Assembly: GCA_934527255.1 (NCBI GenBank)
Contig: CAKTAM010000045.1
Location: 1-13,922, forward strand
DNA length: 13,922 nucleotides
Direction of reading: 5' to 3'
From: an uncultured Oscillospiraceae bacterium
GTDB taxonomy: Bacteria > Bacillota > Clostridia > Oscillospirales > Ruminococcaceae
Under the pieces are notes generated by a model. The model was not told where the DNA came from. It worked only from the letters and a program-made list of their open reading frames with translations, and ran no database searches. Within the stretch, counting starts at the first letter, position 1, and every line of letters starts with the position of its first letter. The position numbers were made by a program, and so were the translations under genes. Below, one piece after another: positions 5,410 through 11,300 of the stretch.

Positions 5410-6543
5410 ATGGTAGTACATACCCCGCCGCTTGGCTGGAACACCTGGAACACGTTTGGCCCCCACATCAACGAGGAGCTGATTTTGCGCGCCGCCGACG
5501 CGCTGGTCGACAGCGGGCTGGCCGCCTGCGGCTATCAGTACCTGGTCATCGACGACTGCTGGAGCAAGCCCGTACGCGGGGCTGACGGCCGTCTGGAGGC
5601 CGACGAGGAGAAATTTCCGCACGGCATGAAGTATGTGGCCGATTATGTGCACGCCAAGGGGCTGAAATTCGGCATGTACAGCTGCGCCGGGCAGCTGACC
5701 TGCGCGCGCTATCCCGGCAGCTTTGACCACGAATTTGTCGATGCCGCCACCTTTGCCGAGTGGGGAGTCGATTATCTGAAATACGACTACTGCTTCCACC
5801 CCGGCACCCGCAAGGGCGAGGATCTGTACCGCCGCATGGGGCTGGCGCTGGCCAACTGCGGGCGCGACATTGTGTTCAGCGGCTGCAGCTGGGGCGCGGA
5901 TAACACCAAGGAATGGATCGGCACGACCGGCTGCCATTTGTGGCGCTCGACGGGCGATATTCAGGACAGCTGGGCCTCCATCCGCGCGCTGGCGCTCAGC
6001 CAGCTGCCCGACCAGGTGTACGGGCGCATCAACTGCTATAACGATATGGATATGCTGGTGGTCGGCATGGGCGGCAAGGGCAACGTTGGCCTGACCGGCT
6101 GCACCGAGGAGGAATACCGCACCCACTTTTCGCTGTGGGCCATGCTGAATTCGCCGCTGATGATCGGCTGCGACGTCTGCGACATGGACGAGAGCGCCAA
6201 GGCCATTCTGACCAACCGCGAAATGCTGGCCATCAATCAGGATGGGGCCGGGCGTCAGCCGTTTGTGCTGCACAACTGGGCCATGCCGGAAAACACCTTC
6301 TGCCTGGGCAAGCTGCTGGAAAACGGTGACATTGCCATTGGGCTGTTCAATCTGAGCGACAGCGAGTGCATGCTGTATTTCGGCTATGAGGACTTCGGTC
6401 TGGATGCCGGTACCGGCAAGGCGCTGGCCCTGCGCGATGTGTGGAGCGGTGAGGAAAGCCCCATGCCCAACGAGCTGCTGTGGACGGCGGTACCCGCGCA
6501 CGGCTGCCGCGTGTGGCGCGCCCGTGTGGTCGACCGCGCATGA
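5410..6543 (+). CDS. GH27 alpha-galactosidase, intracellular
   Basis: The 377-residue glycoside hydrolase family 27 enzyme releases terminal alpha-linked galactose, for example from melibiose or raffinose-type sugars. It starts with the family signature PPLGWNTWNTF (6-16), followed by YQYLVIDDCW (42-51). The nucleophile is D126 in YLKYDYC, and the acid/base is D183 in WRSTGDI. Other family landmarks are YNDMDML (210-216), SLWAMLNSPLMIGCD (241-255) and INQD (275-278), before a C-terminal beta domain from about residue 290. There is no signal peptide, so it acts on sugars already imported. The start is ATG 5410 with AAAGGA upstream (10-nt spacer). The stop overlaps the next gene's ATG by 4 nt (ATGA), so both share a transcript and are probably translationally coupled. 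No sugar transporter lies beside it. Confidence 0.93.
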   Translation: MVVHTPPLGWNTWNTFGPHINEELILRAADALVDSGLAACGYQYLVIDDCWSKPVRGADGRLEADEEKFPHGMKYVADYVHAKGLKFGMYSCAGQLTCARYPGSFDHEFVDAATFAEWGVDYLKYDYCFHPGTRKGEDLYRRMGLALANCGRDIVFSGCSWGADNTKEWIGTTGCHLWRSTGDIQDSWASIRALALSQLPDQVYGRINCYNDMDMLVVGMGGKGNVGLTGCTEEEYRTHFSLWAMLNSPLMIGCDVCDMDESAKAILTNREMLAINQDGAGRQPFVLHNWAMPENTFCLGKLLENGDIAIGLFNLSDSECMLYFGYEDFGLDAGTGKALALRDVWSGEESPMPNELLWTAVPAHGCRVWRARVVDRA

Positions 6544-6797
6544 GCGCCGTGCCCGACGCCGCCTGCTGCAAGGAATGCGGCGCGCCGCTGAGCGCCGACG
6601 AAATGGCGCTGACCCGCAAGCTGATCAACCGCGGCGCGACCGCGTTTTTGTGCCTGGACTGTCTGGCGGCGTTTTTTGGCTGTGATACCGACCTGCTGCG
6701 CCGCAAGGCCGAGCAGTTCCGCCGCGACGGCTGCGCCCTGTTTGCGCCGCTGCCAACACCCGGCGGGCAGCCCGCCGCCCCCCACGGCAAAGGATAA
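6540..6797 (+). CDS. Small zinc-ribbon protein coupled to the alpha-galactosidase
   Basis: The 85-residue protein has two cysteine pairs, C10-x2-C13 (CKECG) and C38-x2-C41 (CLDC), which should bind one zinc ion, plus a helical stretch LLRRKAEQFRRDGCALF (52-68). Similar small proteins, with the pattern CxxCG...LINRG...CLDCL...GC.LF, are in my recollection common and unnamed in Clostridia. The start is the ATG at 6540, inside the ATGA overlap with the GH27 stop, so translation probably depends on the upstream gene. A Gly/Pro-rich tail (71-85) follows the conserved part. The function is unknown; a role in GH27 expression or assembly is only suggested by coupling. Confidence 0.85.
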   Translation: MSAVPDAACCKECGAPLSADEMALTRKLINRGATAFLCLDCLAAFFGCDTDLLRRKAEQFRRDGCALFAPLPTPGGQPAAPHGKG

Positions 6798-6807
6798 AAG
6801 CTTTTGA

Positions 6808-6852
6808 CAGAGGGCCGCTTCTCTCACAAGGAAGGCGGTCCTCTGCTTTTTT
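6808..6852 (+). terminator. Intrinsic terminator of the GH27 operon
   Basis: CAGAGGGCCGCTTC (6808-6821) pairs with GAAGGCGGTCCTCTG (6831-6845), with one G-U pair and one bulge, over a 9-nt loop. Six T follow at 6847-6852. It lies 10 nt past the zinc-ribbon stop. Confidence 0.92.
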
Positions 6853-7161
6853 GTCGGCCGCCGGAGGGGCATGGCTGCACGCCCGCTGCCGCAAAAGCCG
6901 CTGCCCGGCGACGGAAAAGGACGGCGGGCTTCGTTTTCTGAAAAGGAACGACCTTTTATTCCCCACTCGTTGACATCTTAAGCGCGGCGGCGGAGTTTCT
7001 GCAGCCCCGCTGCAGCGCTGTGCCCCGAAAACGCAGCGGCTTCCGCCGCGCCTGCCCGTTCTTGCCTGCATTGCTTTTGCCTTTCCGGTGGCCCGCCGGT
7101 GCGACAGGCGGCGCACCGGACGTTTTTTGACGCAAAAACTCTGCCGGAGGGGCAGCAGGTC
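6853..7161. other. Non-coding spacer before the first DUF3048 gene
   Basis: I see no gene here. A hairpin CCGCTGC (7007-7013) / GCAGCGG (7033-7039) and an isolated TTGACA at 6970-6975 without a -10 box are visible. A terminator-like hairpin (7096-7128) closes the region, so a short unannotated transcript is possible but unproven. Confidence 0.4.
7096..7128 (+). terminator. Terminator-like hairpin upstream of the first DUF3048 promoter
   Basis: CCGGTGCG (7096-7103) pairs perfectly with CGCACCGG (7112-7119) over an 8-nt loop, followed by ACG and six T (7123-7128). The GH27 operon already ends at 6852, so this is either a second barrier to readthrough or the end of an unseen RNA. Confidence 0.65.
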
Positions 7162-7190
7162 TTTACAAGAATTGTGAAATCATATATGAT
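7162..7190 (+). promoter_or_regulatory. Promoter of the first DUF3048 lipoprotein gene
   Basis: TTTACA (7162-7167), a 17-bp spacer and TATGAT (7185-7190), both 5/6 matches. The leader is about 70 nt and ends in a poly-A stretch before GGAG. Confidence 0.8.
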
Positions 7191-7266
7191 AGAAAAGAAC
7201 GTTTGCCGCAGTGCAGCAACGCCGCCGCACCGCGAGCTTTCAAAAAAAAGAAACGGAGAACCTGCC

Positions 7267-8502
7267 ATGAAACGCCTGTTACCCCTTGCGCTTTGCCTTG
7301 TTCTGTGCCTGTGTCTGCTGACCTCCTGCGCCACAGCGGGCGGCGACCTGCCCGTCAGCGACAGCATCGACCCGGTCTCTTCCTCGGATGTCTCCTCCTC
7401 GGAGCCGGAGCCCGAGCCCGAACCGGAGCCTGTTTACATTCCCGAATATCTGACGGGCCTGATGCAGGATGCCGATTATAACCCCAACCGCCGCGTGACG
7501 GCCATCATGATCAACAACATTGCGGTTTCCCGCCCGCAGCGCGGCCTGTCGGAGGCCAGCATTCTGTTTGAAAGCAAGGTAGAGGGCGGCATCACCCGCT
7601 TTATGGCGCTGTTTGACGATTATACCCAGCTGAGCGGCGACGTTGGCCCGGTGCGCAGCGGCCGCGACCAGTTTTTGCGGCTGGCCATCCCCTTTGATGC
7701 TCTGTACATGCACATCGGCTGCAGCGGCATCACCAAGACCTATATTGACCAGAACGAATACTGGGACCGCGATGTGGACGGCCAGGCCAAGCTGTTTACC
7801 TATTTTGACCAGGCGCGCAAAAGCCAGGGCTACTCGCAGGAGCACACCGCCTTTACCACCGCCGCGCAGCTGCAGGAGGTGTTTGACAAGTACGGCTATA
7901 ACACCAACTATACCTACACCGGCACCTGCTTTGACTTTGTGCACTATGATGACAACGGCGGCATCCGCGAGCTGACCGGCGACGCCGCCACCAGCATCAA
8001 CATCGTGCATTCCAACAGCTACCGCACCTATTTTGACTATGACGCCGAAAGCGGAAAGCTGCTGATGAGCCAGTACAACAGCAGCCACGGCGCCCGCGAA
8101 AAAGTCATTGATGAAAACAACGGCGAACAGCTGAGCTTTGAAAACGTGCTGGTCTGCTTTGCCGATATTACCACCTACCCCTACCCGGGCGGCAATGTGG
8201 ACGCCAACGGCAACGACAAGGGCGACCCCAACTATCAGTGTGTCGACCTGGATTACGGCGGCATCGGCTACTATTTCAGCAACGGCCGTATGGAGCCGAT
8301 GCGCTGGTTCAAGGGCGCTACCTCCTCCATGCTGCGCTTTACCGATATGGATGAAAACCCGCTGCCGCTCAACTGCGGCAAAAGCTATATTGCCTTTGTC
8401 GATCTGGATGAGTACTACAACTTCGGCTACACGGCCGAGGGCGACGCCGCAGCCGGAGAGGTAATTGAAGCTGGCGGCTCGGAGGCGGAAATCGGCGACT
8501 AA
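7267..8502 (+). CDS. DUF3048 (YerB-like) lipoprotein, copy 1
   Basis: The 411-residue protein is exported as a lipoprotein: the signal is MKRLLPLALCLVLCLCLLTSC, with lipobox LTSC and lipidated C21. A Ser-rich and Glu-Pro repeat tether (EPEPEPEPEP, about 46-55) lifts the domain off the membrane. The DUF3048 N-terminal domain follows from about residue 75, with MINNIAVSRPQRGLSEASILFE (81-102), VEGGITRFMALF (105-116) and GDVGPVRSGRDQF (124-136). The C-terminal domain spans about 290-385, with the GYYFSNG and KSYIAFVD landmarks. YerB of Bacillus belongs to this family; its role is unclear. The start is ATG 7267, with GGAG at 7255-7258. The last 15-20 residues (AAAGEVIEAGGSEAEIGD) overlap repeat-like DNA, so the tail may be acquired. 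It shares the fold with the next gene but not its transcript. Confidence 0.9.
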   Translation: MKRLLPLALCLVLCLCLLTSCATAGGDLPVSDSIDPVSSSDVSSSEPEPEPEPEPVYIPEYLTGLMQDADYNPNRRVTAIMINNIAVSRPQRGLSEASILFESKVEGGITRFMALFDDYTQLSGDVGPVRSGRDQFLRLAIPFDALYMHIGCSGITKTYIDQNEYWDRDVDGQAKLFTYFDQARKSQGYSQEHTAFTTAAQLQEVFDKYGYNTNYTYTGTCFDFVHYDDNGGIRELTGDAATSINIVHSNSYRTYFDYDAESGKLLMSQYNSSHGAREKVIDENNGEQLSFENVLVCFADITTYPYPGGNVDANGNDKGDPNYQCVDLDYGGIGYYFSNGRMEPMRWFKGATSSMLRFTDMDENPLPLNCGKSYIAFVDLDEYYNFGYTAEGDAAAGEVIEAGGSEAEIGD

Positions 8503-8659
8503 GCCGGGCGATTCAATCGCCGCGATCAAGCCGGGCAATTAAGCCAAGCGAGAGAGCCATGTAATAAAATCGCCGCGATTGCATCGGGCAATGAATTGCC
8601 GCAACGGAGCCGGGCGCGGAAGCCGATTGATCAAGCCGGGTAATGAAACGCAGACAACA
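8451..8659 (+). repeat. Degenerate 26-27 bp tandem array at the 3' end of DUF3048 copy 1
   Basis: Six units begin at 8502, 8529, 8555, 8582, 8608 and 8634, spaced 27, 26, 27, 26 and 26 bp. Each starts with AGCCGGG or a variant (AGCCATG, CATCGGG), and the best-preserved ones continue with CAAT and AATCGCCGCGAT. Less regular related pieces (AGCCGG at 8451, AGCTGG at 8469, AATCGGCGAC at 8490) extend it into the coding end of the gene before. Several units form small hairpins, such as GGCGAT-TCA-ATCGCC (8507-8521). The unit length is not a multiple of three, and the array is not coding. Confidence 0.7.
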
Positions 8660-8762
8660 GCCTGACGGTCGATCGGCAGTGACCGCATTGCCGCAAAAAA
8701 GCCCGGCCGTGCAGCCGCTGCGGTTTTTCTCGCCGCTTCGTTCGCTTTTTCTGCAAACACAC

Positions 8763-8800
8763 AAAACGACCGAAAGAAACCGCTTCTTTCGGTCGTTTTT
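8763..8800. terminator. Terminator after the first DUF3048 unit
   Basis: A 16-bp perfect stem (8763-8778 with 8784-8799; ACGACCGAAAGAA pairs with TTCTTTCGGTCGT) with a 5-nt loop and five T at 8796-8800. Upstream A's make it potentially bidirectional. It lies about 260 nt after the DUF3048 stop, leaving the tandem array in the 3' UTR. Confidence 0.88.
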
Positions 8801-8905
8801 CTGTTTGGGCAGTCAATGCGCACATTGCCGCCGCACCTTTGGCAGGACAAAGCGGTCATTCCCGCCGCCCATGCCCAAAAACGCTTTCGCCTGCGCACAT
8901 TGCCC

Positions 8906-8925
8906 AAAAATGGCCGCCATTTTTT
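8906..8925. terminator. Second terminator-like hairpin in the DUF3048 spacer
   Basis: AAAAATGG (8906-8913) pairs with CCATTTTT (8917-8924) over a 3-nt loop, with T's continuing to 8925. The stem has few G-C pairs, so it is weaker than the one at 8763. Confidence 0.45.
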
Positions 8926-8963
8926 ACGTTCTCTACAGAATTTTTCCACGGCGGATGCCGCCC

Positions 8964-8992
8964 TTTACTTTCACCGCCAAAAAGGGTATACT
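8964..8992 (+). promoter_or_regulatory. Promoter of the second DUF3048 lipoprotein gene
   Basis: TTTACT (8964-8969), a 17-bp spacer and TATACT (8987-8992). It lies about 70 nt upstream of the start codon and is very similar to the promoter of copy 1 (TTTACA/TATGAT, also 17 bp), so the two genes may be expressed alike. Confidence 0.75.
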
Positions 8993-9060
8993 ATTTTTAT
9001 ATTGGTCGCCGCACATCCGGCGGCGGCCGCCGAATGCTGCGAAAAAGGAGGGTTTCCCCT

Positions 9061-10254
9061 ATGAAGTCCCTGTGGAAAACGCTGGTTTCCGTTGTGCTGT
9101 GCGCCGCCGTGTGCCTTTGCGCCGCTGCGCCGCTGTCGGGGTGCGCCTCCAAGGGGGTCAGCCCGCAGGGCAGCACCCCTGCCGCCGACAGTGCCGAGAC
9201 CGTTGAACCGGCCAAGCCGCAGCCCCTGCCGGATTGCAGCCCGCTGACCGGCGCGGCCCGCGACACGACCGCCGCACTGCCCCGCCCGGTAGCCGTTATG
9301 ATCGACAATGCCCGCGCCGCGCTGCCGCAAAGCGGCCTTGCCGCGGCCGATGTGGTATATGAAATGGTGACGGAGGGCGGCATTCCCCGCCTGATGGCCG
9401 TTTTTTCCTCCACCGCCGCGCTGGGCAAGGTGGGGCCGGTGCGCTCGACCCGTGACCAGTTTGTGCAGCTGCTGGCGCCGGAAAACCTGCAGCTGCTGCA
9501 CATCGGCAGCAGCATTTATGCCGCCGATATGCTGCGCTCGCTGGAATACGGCACGGTGGACGGCATTTATCTGGGCACCGTCGCCTTTGCCTTTGACGAG
9601 GCCCGCGCCCAGACGCGCGACAACTCGCACTGCTTTTACACCTCGGCCGCGCTGGCAGATGCCGGCATCGCCCACGAGGAGCTGAGCACCACCGTCGAGG
9701 TCGAACCGCTGTTCTGCTTTGTGCCATACAACCAACCCGCCCGCGTGCCGGATGCCTTTTCGGCCGGGAAGGTGACGTTCGCCTTTTCGCAGACGGCGGA
9801 TGTTGCGTTTCAGTACAACGCCGAGACCGCGCGCTACAGCAAAAGTGAATACGGCGACCCCAGCATGGATGAGGCTGCCGGAACGCAGCTGAGCTATACC
9901 AATCTGCTGGTGCTGGGCTGCACCGTCAGCCTGAAAAGCGACGGCCTGTGCACGGATTTTGATTTTTCACAGGGCGACGGCTACTATTTTTCGCAGGGCG
10001 GCGGCCAGCCGGTGCACTGGAAAAAAGGCGGCGTCACCGACCGGCTGCTGGTGTATGATGACGCCGGAAACGAGCTGACCGTCAATGTCGGCAGCAGCTA
10101 CATTGCCTTTGTGGATACCCGCGCGCTGCGCAAGACCCTGTGCCTGGACAATGTGCCGGTCAGCGACAGGAACGCCGCCAACGGGAACGCCGCCGAGGAG
10201 ACGTTCCTCCCGGCCGATTCTGCCGATGCTTCACAGGCCGCCTCAGGAAATTGA
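9061..10254 (+). CDS. DUF3048 (YerB-like) lipoprotein, copy 2
   Basis: The 397-residue paralogue of the gene before is exported by MKSLWKTLVSVVLCAAVCLC and continues to lipobox LSGC with lipidated C28. It has a shorter, Ala/Pro-rich tether (about 31-58) without the Glu-Pro repeat. The DUF3048 core shows RPVAVMIDNARAALPQSGLA (75-94), ADVVYEMVTEGGIPRLMAVF (96-115), VGPVRSTRDQF (124-134) and LLHIGSS (145-151). The C-terminal domain has GYYFSQGG (307-314) and GSSYIAFVD (344-352). The start is ATG 9061, with AGGAGG at 9046-9051 and a 9-nt spacer; the frame is open far upstream but has no comparable site. Family members are thought to face the cell envelope; no enzymatic residues can be named. It ends at the terminator at 10467-10511. 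Confidence 0.9.
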   Translation: MKSLWKTLVSVVLCAAVCLCAAAPLSGCASKGVSPQGSTPAADSAETVEPAKPQPLPDCSPLTGAARDTTAALPRPVAVMIDNARAALPQSGLAAADVVYEMVTEGGIPRLMAVFSSTAALGKVGPVRSTRDQFVQLLAPENLQLLHIGSSIYAADMLRSLEYGTVDGIYLGTVAFAFDEARAQTRDNSHCFYTSAALADAGIAHEELSTTVEVEPLFCFVPYNQPARVPDAFSAGKVTFAFSQTADVAFQYNAETARYSKSEYGDPSMDEAAGTQLSYTNLLVLGCTVSLKSDGLCTDFDFSQGDGYYFSQGGGQPVHWKKGGVTDRLLVYDDAGNELTVNVGSSYIAFVDTRALRKTLCLDNVPVSDRNAANGNAAEETFLPADSADASQAASGN

Positions 10255-10466
10255 CGCGCTTTCGCCGATGCCCGCGCCGCAGCGTCTGCCGCCGTGCCGG
10301 TGTACAAACCGGTCGGCGATATTCCTTTGACGCTTTTTCCGCTGCTGCTCTTTTGCGCAGCCATCCGTTTGCTTCTTGATAAAATGCGGCAGGCGTTCTG
10401 CGCTCTTTTGTACCGGCGGCGATTCCCTGCCCTGACCGTCCCGACAGGCTGACTTCCGACACACCA

Positions 10467-10511
10467 AAAACAGGCGCATATCCACCAACGGTACGCGCCT
10501 GTTTTCTTTTT
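10467..10511 (+). terminator. Terminator of DUF3048 copy 2
   Basis: AAAACAGGCGC (10467-10477) pairs with GCGCCTGTTTT (10495-10505) over a 17-nt loop, followed by C and five T (10507-10511). The A-run at the 5' side gives some minus-strand activity as well. Confidence 0.85.
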
Positions 10512-10562
10512 GCCCCCAACAGAAACTGCCTGCGCTTGAAAGACCCAAAAACGCATGAAGAA

Positions 10563-10591
10563 AACCCCCGCAGGCAATCTCTGCGGGGGTT
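10563..10591 (-). terminator. Terminator of the HEAT-like gene
   Basis: The 11-bp stem AACCCCCGCAG (10563-10573) / CTGCGGGGGTT (10581-10591) has a 7-nt loop. On the minus strand it is followed by TTTTCTTC; on the plus strand there is no T-run, so I assign it to the minus-strand gene ending about 100 nt away. Confidence 0.8.
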
Positions 10592-10690
10592 CCCTGTCAG
10601 CCGTTCACACGGAGCGCCTTGTCAGGGCCACACGGCCCCGGCCCGGATGCTCCGGCGTAAGACGGCTGCTTTTCTGTTTGGACAAAGCGC

Positions 10691-11017
10691 TTATTTCGCC
10701 TTGTGCAGCAGCTCCATAGCCACGGTGATGGCGTTCTTCAGCTCGGCATCGTCGCCGACGCTCTTGGCCTGATACATCAGCTGGGTCAGCGCCGCGGGAC
10801 GGCCCTGTTCGCCCAGTGCCTTGACGGCAGCCAGCTTGCAGTCGCGGCTGGTGCTGTTCAGCATGGTGATCAGCGTGTTATACGCGCCGTCCTCCTTGCT
10901 GGCGGCACAGGCCGCAGCGATCTGCGCGCATTTGGCGACATCCATCTTCTCCACAACGGCAGTCAGCTTTTCCCACTTGCCGTGCTTTACAAGAGATTCT
11001 GCATTAAAACCAAACAT
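10691..11017 (-). CDS. Small HEAT-repeat-like protein
   Basis: The 108-residue, all-helical, soluble protein reads as two or three HEAT-like helix pairs. The clearest is DGAYNTLITMLNSTSRDCKLAAVKALGEQGRPAALTQL (43-80), with the usual small and hydrophobic spacing and a conserved-looking D59/K61-LAAVKALG helix, followed by a final helix pair (81-107). Such proteins are usually protein-binding scaffolds; I cannot name a partner. The start is ATG 11017, with AGAGGG at 11031-11026 and an 8-nt spacer. It is monocistronic, with a near-consensus promoter (11098-11070) inside a large inverted repeat, so it may be tightly regulated. The codon and base use are less GC-rich upstream than in neighbouring genes. 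Confidence 0.78.
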   Translation of the reverse strand: MFGFNAESLVKHGKWEKLTAVVEKMDVAKCAQIAAACAASKEDGAYNTLITMLNSTSRDCKLAAVKALGEQGRPAALTQLMYQAKSVGDDAELKNAITVAMELLHKAK

Positions 11018-11069
11018 ATAAATTTCCCTCTTTCCACTAAAATGCGATAAAAAAATTATCTATTACATT

Positions 11070-11098
11070 AGTTTACCCACTTTTTTGTGAACTGTCAA
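11070..11098 (-). promoter_or_regulatory. Promoter of the HEAT-like gene
   Basis: On the minus strand, a perfect TTGACA (11098-11093), 17-bp spacer and TAAACT (11075-11070). It gives a leader of about 45 nt rich in A and T. Confidence 0.85.
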
Positions 11099-11112
11099 CA
11101 AAAAAGCGGGTA
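11074..11112. repeat. Large inverted repeat across the HEAT-like gene promoter
   Basis: TACCCACTTTTTTGT (11074-11088) faces ACAAAAAAGCGGGTA (11098-11112), complementary at 14 of 15 positions. One arm covers the spacer next to the -10, the other lies just upstream of the -35, and the -35 itself sits in the 9-nt centre. This fits a repressor or activator site. A T-run following a hairpin is lacking on the minus strand, so it is not a good terminator. The stretch TTTTTGTGAA is also repeated directly at 11082-11091 and 11116-11125. Confidence 0.65.
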
Positions 11113-11180
11113 AAGTTTTTGTGAATATTGTCGTCTCTTGGTCGGTGCTCTGCCGCCATAGGACAAATTGCCGCCCCGTC

Positions 11181-11258
11181 CGGCAATTTTTGCCTACGCG
11201 ACAATTTTTGCCCGTTCGGCAATTTTTGCCTGCTCGGCAATTTTTGCCTGCTCGGCAA
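11181..11258. repeat. 18-bp tandem array of small hairpins behind the ABC operon
   Basis: Four full units of CGGCAATTTTTGCCTGCT or close variants start at 11181, 11199, 11217 and 11235, and a partial fifth starts at 11253. Units 3 and 4 are identical; units 1 and 2 differ at a few bases. Each unit is itself a hairpin (GGCAA-TTT-TTGCC). The array lies 43-120 nt downstream of the stop of the last ABC gene on the minus strand, so it would be in that operon's 3' UTR. A degenerate half unit (ACAAATTGCCG) is at 11163-11173. Confidence 0.85.
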
Positions 11259-11300
11259 AAGGAAACCGTCGGCACTGTGCACGCAGACACCGGCAAGCAG

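Larger units (their letters stand above)
8660..8963. other. Non-coding spacer between the DUF3048 genes
   Basis: No gene is supported. It holds a weak hairpin before TTTTT at about 8712-8735, two stronger terminators (8763-8800 and 8906-8925), and a 13-bp direct repeat, TGCGCACATTGCC, at 8817-8829 and 8892-8904. Confidence 0.45.
10255..10690. other. Converging 3' region between DUF3048 copy 2 and the HEAT-like gene
   Basis: No gene is supported. The plus-strand transcript from the left and the minus-strand transcript from the right meet here, and two terminators lie in the middle. A small CCGG/CCGG hairpin at about 10298-10313 is the only other structure I see. Confidence 0.45.

Noticed and set aside
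5320..6501. Open minus-strand frame of 393 codons opposite the alpha-galactosidase
   Set aside because: GH27 motifs and both catalytic aspartates are on the plus strand; the antisense frame has no domain I recognise.
7279..8538. Open minus-strand frame of 419 codons opposite DUF3048 copy 1
   Set aside because: Hydrophobic Val/Ala/Gly-rich shadow of a GC-rich gene; the plus strand has a lipobox and DUF3048 landmarks.
8502..8659. CRISPR array
   Set aside because: The units follow each other without unique spacers, are poorly conserved, and no cas genes are in the window.
8712..8735. Additional terminator with GCAG/CTGC before TTTTT
   Set aside because: The stem is only about 4-6 bp and interrupted; the 16-bp terminator 28 nt downstream is far better.
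11181..11258. Hexapeptide repeat protein (GKNCRA-like) encoded by the 18-bp array
   Set aside because: The frame overlaps the DppF-like gene in a different frame and has no ribosome site; 18-bp units give repeated residues in any frame.
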